From assembly GCA_003533825.1 (NCBI GenBank), contig DQCG01000061.1, positions 1 through 9,018 on the forward strand: 9,018 nucleotides of DNA, given 5' to 3'. The DNA is from Phycisphaerales bacterium. Lineage in GTDB: Bacteria; Planctomycetota; Phycisphaerae; Sedimentisphaerales; Anaerobacaceae. Positions 1-6,888 of the stretch are shown here, in pieces (position 1 is the stretch's first letter; each line of letters begins with the position of its first letter). The position numbers and the translations under genes were made by a program. The notes beneath the pieces were generated by a model. The model was not told where the DNA came from and ran no database searches. It saw only the letters and a program-made list of their open reading frames with translations.

Positions 1-2712
1 ACCGCCGGGCGTGGCCATGTTGCCTTGGGTGCCCAGGCCAATCGCTATTCTGTCGACGTTGCTCAGGACTATGCCCTGATCGGCAAAAACCTGAAGCGGG
101 ATAACCCACTCTCTCCAGGTGTCTATTGTTGCCGCGGCCGGATCATCATGGACTACCACCGCAGGTGCTCCGGTACTGTTGGATACCGCCACGTAAAGCG
201 GCTCAGGATCGTTGCTGGCTATGCCGATATCCTGGTGTGTCCACGACTGGCTGACTGTCCCGGCAATTGAGACATTCGAGAATACCGCCTGGCACGTCAG
301 TGCTGCATCGTGGCTCGTCACTGCCAAACCAATATACACATTCGAACCCATCGGGATATTCTGCGGCGTGGCGCCCGTTACCGGCTGCCAGGTCGAGCTG
401 TTTGCCGAATGCGAAACCGTAAAGTTGCCGGAGACGCTGCGCTCCAGTTTCACCCAGTAAGGCGCTGTAATCCCACCCTGAGCGGTGTTGAAGCTTGCGG
501 CACCCGTATCGGGCCGGCCCTGAGCGGCAACCCCGTTGGCGGGAGTGATACAGGCAAAGGCGTGCGCCGAATCCGGGCTGAGCGACTCGCGAATCATCAC
601 GCCGGCTTTGGCCCAGTCGTTCGTGTTTTCGATGCTATCGACTCTTGCGATAATTGAGCCGGCGCCGGTGAGCATCTTATAAGCAAAGTTGAATTCATCA
701 GCTTCGACGCCGTTGACGTTCCAGATATCCGCGCCGGAGGCGGTCATGGTGTAGGTTCCGACCGGGCCCTCGACGAAGCTGCCGACGGACGCTGGATAGC
801 CTCTGAACCACAGCGACAATTCCGTAACACCTTCCTCGGTCCAGTCTCGCTGGTCTGTCAACGTATGCTCCGCTACCGAATATTTCGCGTAGCCTTGCTT
901 ATTGTTGTCGTATGTATACGGCATCGACTGGTTGCCACCGTGGACAATTGTTTCCTCACAGGTAGACGCAGTGGTTTCGTCGCCTACAGCGGCACCAGTA
1001 CCGTTACCGGCAAAATATGGAACAACGCCAGGAGTACCGTAACCCAAACCATCAGTACATTCCTCCCATATCGGGTTGTCTGCATTATAGTCCTCGAAGT
1101 CGTCGATGACAAAGAAATCGCCCGTCGTAAAGCTCCAGACGTTGCCGGCCCAGGGACTATCGGGACTGGCGGAGTTAACTTCGTCGATCCGCCAGTAGTA
1201 GGCTGTGTTCAACGTAAGCTTGCCGGGGTCATAGCTTTCATCGCCAAGGGCCTTGATTCCCTGATACTCGGGTGAGGCTGTCGTGGCGTTGGCCACGGCG
1301 TCCGCATCCGTGCCGAAGTACACCTCGTGCGAACCGGCGACTGCGCCCGCAACCCAGCTAAGAACCACCGACGGCTTCACATCCACAGCACCATCGGCCG
1401 GATTCGGGCCGCTGACCGCACCCAGAGTGGTGAAACTCCAGACTTCGCCTTTATGCGTCTCGATACCATCGAACTCATCGACACGCCAGTAATAAGTCTT
1501 AGCCAGATTAAGCGGGCCGGGACTGTAACTCGGAATGCCGTTGGGAATACCCATCGTGGCGTTACTGACCTCGTCATAATCTTCGCCGAAGACCACATAA
1601 TGCAATTTTGTGCCGAAACCCGCCGTCCATTCAAGTTGCACATTAAGATCGACAAATTCGGCACCGTCGGCCGGACCGGGATAATACGCAGTTTTTGGAG
1701 GAATCGAGAAGCTCCAGACATTTCCTTTCCACGGGCTGTTGGGCTCGGTTTCGTTGACCTCATCAATCCGCCAGTAATAAGTCGTACCTGGAACAAGGCC
1801 GTCGGGATAAAGATATCCGGGGAAGCCGACGACAAAATATGCCAGGTCCTGGTTGCCACGGAACGTATCACCTGTCCCATTGTTAACATCGTCAAAATTC
1901 TCGCCAAGATACACATCGTGTGAGACTGCGTAATCTCCCGCTCCCCAGCTCAGGCTAAGCCATGTATCAGCATACAGAGCGCCATCCTTGGGGCTGGGGC
2001 CCAGGGCATAAGGATACCCCTGCCCGCCTTCCATTGCGGCGAGGATTTTGGGCTTGGTCAGCACGTTGTTATAGATTCGAACTTCGTCGATGGTTCCGTT
2101 AAAATAATGTGCGCTTCCGCTTCGATGACCGATTCGCAGAGGAAGTCCCGGAGAAGTGAGTGTTCCAGGCTTGGCTATTTCCAGCTCCATCTCTCCGTTT
2201 ACATATATCCTTGCGGTAGAACCGTCCCATGTCGCGCAGAGATGCACCCATTCGTTTGGAACTGTTATATTATTTGCTGTTTGTTGCGGAACATGTTCGT
2301 CGTCCAAAGAAAGTGTGAAGTAGACAAATCTTGAGCTACGATTAATAAATAATCCGTAATTTTCCCATGGGCCGTTTTGCTGTCCGTTTGCCAGGATGCA
2401 AATCCATGTATCGCCGGCATCAATCCAGTTTATCCATGTGGCAATTGTTACATTTTCATCTATTTCGAGACTGTCTGAGGAGGGTACTTCTACATAGTTG
2501 TCTTGCCCGTTGAACTGAAGAGCATTTCCATATTTTCCTTCACCCCACGTGGCGCCATTGATGGTCCCGTTATTGTCGTTGCCGCTTATGTCGTAGATAC
2601 TGTCCCCGCTTCCCTCGTCGAGTGTCCAGTAAGCCACGAGATCGGCTGAGGTATTACCTGCTATGCTCAGCACAAGAACGGAAAAAATTAGATAAATCGA
2701 TTTTCTGCACAT
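1..2712 (-). CDS. Exported LamG / FN3-like / jelly-roll multidomain protein (3' end outside window)
   Basis: The reverse strand is open for 904 codons from ATG at 2712 to the left edge with no stop, so the C-terminus is missing. An AAGGAGGA Shine-Dalgarno lies 5 bases before the ATG. Residues 1-23 look like a Sec signal peptide (hydrophobic core YLIFSVLVLSIAG, likely cut after TSA). Residues 24-228 form a LamG/concanavalin-A-like domain (LVAYWTLDEGSG, ALQFNGQDNYVEVP, WVHLCATWDG, GTIDEVRIYN). Residues 236-531 hold three FN3-like modules, each with a YYWR(I/V)DE core and a VWSF end. Residues 534-640 and 821-904 read as two halves of one jelly-roll domain, separated by a second beta-sandwich module at 641-820 (AGSIIARVDS, WAKAGVMIRESL). 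No glycosidase active site is visible, so I infer a surface or periplasmic binding or adhesion role. The missing end may carry an anchoring signal; this cannot be seen. Confidence 0.9.
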   Translation of the reverse strand, partial: MCRKSIYLIFSVLVLSIAGNTSADLVAYWTLDEGSGDSIYDISGNDNNGTINGATWGEGKYGNALQFNGQDNYVEVPSSDSLEIDENVTIATWINWIDAGDTWICILANGQQNGPWENYGLFINRSSRFVYFTLSLDDEHVPQQTANNITVPNEWVHLCATWDGSTARIYVNGEMELEIAKPGTLTSPGLPLRIGHRSGSAHYFNGTIDEVRIYNNVLTKPKILAAMEGGQGYPYALGPSPKDGALYADTWLSLSWGAGDYAVSHDVYLGENFDDVNNGTGDTFRGNQDLAYFVVGFPGYLYPDGLVPGTTYYWRIDEVNETEPNSPWKGNVWSFSIPPKTAYYPGPADGAEFVDLNVQLEWTAGFGTKLHYVVFGEDYDEVSNATMGIPNGIPSYSPGPLNLAKTYYWRVDEFDGIETHKGEVWSFTTLGAVSGPNPADGAVDVKPSVVLSWVAGAVAGSHEVYFGTDADAVANATTASPEYQGIKALGDESYDPGKLTLNTAYYWRIDEVNSASPDSPWAGNVWSFTTGDFFVIDDFEDYNADNPIWEECTDGLGYGTPGVVPYFAGNGTGAAVGDETTASTCEETIVHGGNQSMPYTYDNNKQGYAKYSVAEHTLTDQRDWTEEGVTELSLWFRGYPASVGSFVEGPVGTYTMTASGADIWNVNGVEADEFNFAYKMLTGAGSIIARVDSIENTNDWAKAGVMIRESLSPDSAHAFACITPANGVAAQGRPDTGAASFNTAQGGITAPYWVKLERSVSGNFTVSHSANSSTWQPVTGATPQNIPMGSNVYIGLAVTSHDAALTCQAVFSNVSIAGTVSQSWTHQDIGIASNDPEPLYVAVSNSTGAPAVVVHDDPAAATIDTWREWVIPLQVFADQGIVLSNVDRIAIGLGTQGNMATPGG
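1120..2007 (-). repeat. Three FN3-like protein repeats of about 95-98 residues
   Basis: Within the LamG protein, residues 236-531 contain three homologous modules. Their cores are TYYWRIDEVN (residues 311-320), TYYWRVDEFD (406-415) and AYYWRIDEVN (504-513), spaced 95 and 98 residues apart. Each core is followed by a G(N/E)VWSF strand. Each module begins with a proline/glycine-rich turn (GPSPKDGA, PGPADGA, PNPADGA) and has a VYLGE/VFGED/VYFGT strand in the middle. Modules 1 and 3 are more alike (both have SPW.GNVWSF) than either is to module 2, which is shorter around the second half. The fold assignment to an FN3-like beta-sandwich is from family knowledge. Confidence 0.75.
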
Positions 2713-2717
2713 AGTAG

Positions 2718-2725
2718 TCCTCCTT
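2718..2725 (-). promoter_or_regulatory. Shine-Dalgarno site of the LamG protein gene
   Basis: The reverse strand reads AAGGAGGA, then 5 bases (CTACT), then ATG. This near-perfect anti-16S match fixes the start of the minus-strand gene at 2712. The reading frame entered there begins with a clear signal peptide. Confidence 0.8.
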
Positions 2726-3158
2726 ATAAAAAATTCTGGTTAATTATGCTTTGAACAAGCGCCAAAGCGACCAATAATATTTTTATCTTCGCTGTGCTCG
2801 ATTCATATCCACCTGTCGACGGTCACTTTATCCGGCCAGAGATTATCTGTCTCCTCCGAGAATCTCAATATGAACAATCAATTGAAAGATGAAGAGCGTA
2901 ACTGCGAATAATACAACTCTGGCAGCATCATTACTTTTTCCTCAGTGTTACGCCTTTTGAGAAATTCCTGGAAAAGTATAGAAATCTCAATCCCGGATGA
3001 CCAAAATCAGCAGTTGCCCGTCTGTACGTATTAAAACCTCACTTATTATATTTATATCAAATTAGCTGCCTTTGTTTCAAGGGGAAAATGTATTATTTTG
3101 AAGCATTATGTGGACAAAACAAAGTAAATGAAGGATTCTTATTGGAAATAATGCAATC

Positions 3159-3187
3159 TTTACAACTAATTTAATGTTGGTTAACAT
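3159..3187 (+). promoter_or_regulatory. Candidate sigma70-type promoter for the flavoprotein operon
   Basis: TTTACA (3159-3164, 5 of 6 to the -35 consensus) is followed 17 bases later by TAACAT (3182-3187, 4 of 6 to the -10 consensus). It would give a leader of roughly 105 bases before the GTG start at 3299. The surrounding DNA is AT-rich, so chance matches are likely; this is the best-spaced pair I noticed, not a proven promoter. Confidence 0.3.
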
Positions 3188-3298
3188 AACAATTCAAAGA
3201 TAACTCTTGCAGCGATGGATAAATATCGAGCGATGGTCATTAAGGACGGGATGAAACAGAAGGGGGCAACTGAAGATATTTGTTGAAAGGGCCTGAAA

Positions 3299-6200
3299 GT
3301 GAAGAAATTTGTTCAGATTATACTGCTTGCGTTGTTGTTTTGGCTGCCTTATTTGCAGGGAGATTGTGTTAAGGCCTCGCAAAGCGGCGTTTCCGGCACC
3401 GAACAAACTGTGCGCAGCGGGCATGAAAGAGCAGTGAATGAATCGGCAAGGGATATTACGGTCGCTTATGATGTTGATGTTGTGGTTGTCGGCGGAACTT
3501 CGGGTGGTGTGGCCGCGGCGGTCAAAGCCGCACAGGCTGGAGCAAGGGTTTTTCTTGCGGCGCAGCGCCCATACCTCGGCGAAGACATTTGCGGTACATA
3601 CCGGTTGTGGCTGGAGCCTGATGAGGTACCGACACTGCCGCTTGCAAAAAAGGTTTTTGCCGAGCCGGCTGTTTCATCTTTTTCGCGGAATAAAATCGAA
3701 TTCACCTATGAAGCAGACAAAACGTCCGCTGCCATTCACAGGGACAGGCAGCCGCCGTCGTTACTTACTGACGGCAAATGGCATAGTGCGGCGAGTCAGA
3801 GCGTTCAGTATAACGGCGACGTGAGCCTAATCGCAGACTTGGGTACCGAACACCAACTCAAGAAGGTCCACATCATGGCCTATCAACGCCGCAGCTCCTC
3901 GCAAGGTGATGATTTTGAGGTAAAGAACATAACTGTTTTTCTAAGCAACGATAAACAACGATGGAAGCAGGCTGCCGTTATCGAAAACAAAAGGCTTGGG
4001 GAGGCTCTACCGGAACCATGGGGGCCGGTGGAGCTCTCGGCGTCGGTTGCCGGAAGAGCCCGGTATGTGAAATTCCGTATCGAGAAGAGTCCCGATGTCA
4101 ATAGAGTACTTCTGGGCGAAATTATAATAGAAGATGACAGTTTATTAGCTGAGCCCGATAAAGCGGCTGTTAGAATACCGCCGACTCCAATGCAGGTAAA
4201 ACGTACTTTGGATGATGCTCTACTCGATGCAGGTGTACAGTTTCTGTATAGCTGTTATGCAACTGATGTTCTGCGTGACAATGACGGGAAACCGGCCGGT
4301 ATTATAATGGCTAACCGCTCCGGCCGGCAGGCTGTAAAAGCCAAGGTTATCATTGATGCAACACCACGAGCAACTGTAGCGAGAATTGCGGGAGCTGATT
4401 TCGAACCTTACCCTGCTGGATTCCATACCTTCAAGTATATCGTCGTTGGCGACCAGTTGTCGACCGATAATGAACTGCCGGCGAGAAAAATGCCTGCCCC
4501 GATACTCACAGGCGAAGGTCCGCCAAGGCAAGCTGTTGAATACACGCTCAAAATACCGATGGAGGATGGTTCTTTTGCGTCCTTTGCGAAAGTCGAGCAA
4601 ATTGCGCGTGACAAAACCTGGAATCCTACAGTGGTGGATACTTCAGAAGTGCTTTTTCAGGTTCCACCCGATCCCCTAAAGGGCAAGAAGAGCCTGTCCG
4701 GTATCTGGCCCGGCGTGGAAAAGGTTGATTTGGATGTCTTCCGATCCAAGAGGGTTGAACACTTATTCGTGCTTGGTGGTTGTGCCGATGTTTCACGCCG
4801 TGCTGCAGCGAAGCTGCTTAGGCCGTTGGAGTTAATGAAGGTTGGCAGTCGCATTGGTGAGGCTGCCGCTTTGCATGCGAAAAATATTCCGGGGCCGGTA
4901 AATGTGAAAGTTCCCAGTAAAGATATGCAAGCTGCAAGCCCTGGAGATGTCCATGAAAATCTTGCAGGGATTCGCCCGGAGCAAAAGAGGCTTACGAGCA
5001 TTTCCGCAGACAAGCGCCAAGTGCCTGTTCTCGGAGAGTATGACGTGGTGGTGGTCGGCGGTGGTACAGGTGGAGCGCCGGCCGGTATCGCCGCGGCGCG
5101 GCAGGGGGCAAAAACGCTTGTAGTTGAGTATCTCCACGGTCTCGGCGGTGTGGGTACGATGGGGTATATCAGCAGTTATTATTACGGTTATCTAAACGGT
5201 TTTACCAGGGAAATAGATAATGGTGTCGCCGGTTACGGAGGGTATGGCAAGACGGTACGTGGTAGATGGAATGTCGAGTGGAAGAAAGAGTGGTATCGTA
5301 AAGAATTGCGTAAAGCCGGCGCGGATATTTGGTTCGGCACGCTCGGATGTGGTGCGTATGTCGATGGCCGGGATGTCAAAGGTGTTGTTGTCGCAACGCC
5401 GGAGGGACGTGGAATTGTCCTTGCCGGGACGGTTATCGATTCGACAGGCAATGCGGATATTGCCGCTTCGGCGGGTGCCGCATGTGTCTATACGGACGGC
5501 ACAAGCGTTGCCGTACAAGGGGCAGGACTTCCCCCGCTCAAGCTCGGTGCCGGCTATACCAACACGGATTGGACATTCATTGACGACGGTGATGTCCTTG
5601 ATATCTGGCGTTCGTTCGTTGTAGCTAAGAAAAAGTACAAAGATGCCTATGACTTGGGACAATTGCTGGATACACGTGAGCGCCGGCGGATCGTCGGTGA
5701 CTTTACGATGTCACCGATGGATATCTCGATCGGACGAACGTACCCCGACACAATCGTAATTTCCCGGAGCAATTTCGACACGCATGGCTATACAATTCAT
5801 CCGGTTTTCCTGATTAGACCGCCGGACAGGGAAGAGATATTTGTGGATGTACCTTACCGCTGCCTGCTGCCGAAGGGGCTGGATGGAATCCTGGTCACAG
5901 GGCTTGGTGTTAGCGCTCATCGTGATGCCATGCCTGTTATCCGGATGCAGCCCGATATCCAGAATCAGGGCTACGCGGCGGGCCTGGCCGCGGCTATGGC
6001 CGCCGGGAGCGGCAAATCAGTGCGTGATATCGATATTAAGGCACTTCAGAAGAATCTCATCAAAAAGGGAAATCTGCCTAAAAGGGTTCTGACCGATGAG
6101 GATTCGTTCCCATTGCCTCAGGAAAAGATTGCTGAGGCTGTCGAACGTGTCGTGAATAACTTCGAAGGATTGGAGATTATTCTCGCCCAGCGACAGGATT

Positions 6201-6835
6201 CGATGCCCCTGCTCAAGAAAGCTTATAAGAATGCACAGGCAAAAAAAAGCAAGCTTGCGTACGCCCATATTCTTGGAATGCTCGGTGACCCGATAGGTGC
6301 CGGTATACTGGCCGAGGCAGTGAGGTCACGTGATTGGGACAAGGGCTGGAATTACACCGGTATGGGCCAATTCGGAATGAGCATGAGTGAGCTTGACAGC
6401 CTGATTGTTGCTCTGGGCCGGACACGTGACGGGCGTGCGCTGGACGTGATTCTGGAGAAGGCCGGGCAGCTCGATGTGGAAAGCGAATTTTCGCATTGCC
6501 GGGCGGTGGCGATGGCGCTGGAGAGCCTTGCCGAACCGGCCGCCGCTAAACCTCTGGCCATGCTGCTGGCTAAATCCGGCATACGAGGTCACGCTTTTAC
6601 CGATATCGATCGTGCCGGTCGCGGAATTCCGGCAAGCGCCACCGATACGACGACGAGAAACAACTCTCTGCGTGAGCTGGTACTGGCGCGTGCCCTGTAT
6701 CGCTGCGGTGATTACGAAGGACTCGGCGAAAAAATTCTGAAAGAATACGCGGGCGACCTTCGCGCCCATTATGCCCGTCACGCCAATGCGGTGCTGCAGG
6801 AGAAATACAGCAATACCGGAGAATCTGTGCAGTGA
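3299..6835 (+). CDS. Exported FAD-dependent oxidoreductase with two FAD modules, discoidin-like insert and HEAT-like tail
   Basis: The product is 1178 residues. The start is GTG at 3299; an in-frame TGA at 3284-3286 blocks any longer form, and GAAAGG 8 bases upstream is a modest ribosome site. Residues 1-26 look like a Sec signal peptide (MKKFVQIILLALLFWLPYLQ, cut near VKA/SQ) with no twin arginine. FAD module 1 opens with VVVVGGTSGG (61-70) and resumes at about 290-525 (VIIDATPRATVARIAGA, then LFVLGGCADVSRRAA). Between these, residues 125-282 resemble an F5/8 type C (discoidin-like) beta-sandwich (SLIADLGTEHQLKKV, ITVFLSND, ARYVKFRIEK). FAD module 2 (577-905) has VVVVGGGTGG (583-592) and VIDSTGNADIAASAGA (712-727), typical of the FAD_oxidored (PF12831) group. 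Residues about 940-1168 are alpha-helical, HEAT-like repeats (AYAHILGMLGDP, AVAMALESLAEP). The substrate is unknown; residence in the periplasm or cell envelope is inferred. It is probably the first gene of an operon with the two sugar enzymes downstream. Confidence 0.85.
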   Translation: MKKFVQIILLALLFWLPYLQGDCVKASQSGVSGTEQTVRSGHERAVNESARDITVAYDVDVVVVGGTSGGVAAAVKAAQAGARVFLAAQRPYLGEDICGTYRLWLEPDEVPTLPLAKKVFAEPAVSSFSRNKIEFTYEADKTSAAIHRDRQPPSLLTDGKWHSAASQSVQYNGDVSLIADLGTEHQLKKVHIMAYQRRSSSQGDDFEVKNITVFLSNDKQRWKQAAVIENKRLGEALPEPWGPVELSASVAGRARYVKFRIEKSPDVNRVLLGEIIIEDDSLLAEPDKAAVRIPPTPMQVKRTLDDALLDAGVQFLYSCYATDVLRDNDGKPAGIIMANRSGRQAVKAKVIIDATPRATVARIAGADFEPYPAGFHTFKYIVVGDQLSTDNELPARKMPAPILTGEGPPRQAVEYTLKIPMEDGSFASFAKVEQIARDKTWNPTVVDTSEVLFQVPPDPLKGKKSLSGIWPGVEKVDLDVFRSKRVEHLFVLGGCADVSRRAAAKLLRPLELMKVGSRIGEAAALHAKNIPGPVNVKVPSKDMQAASPGDVHENLAGIRPEQKRLTSISADKRQVPVLGEYDVVVVGGGTGGAPAGIAAARQGAKTLVVEYLHGLGGVGTMGYISSYYYGYLNGFTREIDNGVAGYGGYGKTVRGRWNVEWKKEWYRKELRKAGADIWFGTLGCGAYVDGRDVKGVVVATPEGRGIVLAGTVIDSTGNADIAASAGAACVYTDGTSVAVQGAGLPPLKLGAGYTNTDWTFIDDGDVLDIWRSFVVAKKKYKDAYDLGQLLDTRERRRIVGDFTMSPMDISIGRTYPDTIVISRSNFDTHGYTIHPVFLIRPPDREEIFVDVPYRCLLPKGLDGILVTGLGVSAHRDAMPVIRMQPDIQNQGYAAGLAAAMAAGSGKSVRDIDIKALQKNLIKKGNLPKRVLTDEDSFPLPQEKIAEAVERVVNNFEGLEIILAQRQDSMPLLKKAYKNAQAKKSKLAYAHILGMLGDPIGAGILAEAVRSRDWDKGWNYTGMGQFGMSMSELDSLIVALGRTRDGRALDVILEKAGQLDVESEFSHCRAVAMALESLAEPAAAKPLAMLLAKSGIRGHAFTDIDRAGRGIPASATDTTTRNNSLRELVLARALYRCGDYEGLGEKILKEYAGDLRAHYARHANAVLQEKYSNTGESVQ

Positions 6836-6888
6836 CAGGGTCATAGATGTGGAATTGCCGTATCCTGTTTCCTGTCGCGGTGATAAAA

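Larger units (their letters stand above)
2713..3298. other. AT-rich divergent intergenic region
   Basis: This 586-base gap separates the divergent LamG gene and the flavoprotein gene. It is clearly richer in A/T than the flanking coding DNA and has no long open frame. Visible items are a 6-base inverted repeat GCTTTG/CAAAGC (2748-2753 and 2763-2768, 9-base loop) just upstream of the LamG gene, a sigma70-like box pair at 3159-3187, an 8-base direct repeat AGCGATGG (3211-3218 and 3229-3236), and a 23-codon open frame (3215-3286) ending 12 bases before the flavoprotein start. No tRNA, terminator hairpin with T-run, or transposon end was seen. Confidence 0.7.

Noticed and set aside
1377..1916. 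Minus-strand 179-codon open frame
   Set aside because: Same strand as the LamG gene but a different frame; it is a shadow of the FN3-like repeat region, with no domain features.
1327..1923. Plus-strand 198-codon open frame
   Set aside because: It lies wholly antisense to the continuous 904-codon LamG gene, which has a signal peptide, clear domains and a strong ribosome site. The antisense product shows no recognisable motif.
2811..2823. Near-palindrome around GTCGAC as an operator
   Set aside because: The arms are symmetric only with a one-base bulge (ACCTGTCGACGGT), and there is no second copy; this is not enough to support a binding site.
2861..2991. Nine-base direct repeat AATCTCAAT (2861-2869 and 2983-2991)
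   Set aside because: Only two copies, low complexity and 122 bases apart; expected by chance in AT-rich DNA, and not linked to any other element.
3360..3370. Possible lipoprotein cleavage site at LQGDC of the flavoprotein
   Set aside because: A lipobox needs a small residue directly before Cys; here it is Asp. A standard signal peptidase I site at VKA/SQ fits better.
6326..6844. Minus-strand 172-codon open frame
   Set aside because: Antisense to the HEAT-like tail of the flavoprotein; low-quality composition and no recognisable motif.
6847..6888. Upstream ATG for the MtlD-like protein, adding 14 residues
   Set aside because: The family N-terminus begins directly with the Rossmann strand, matching ATG 6889. 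The extra residues are not a convincing signal peptide. Kept as a possible alternative only, because AGGG precedes 6847.
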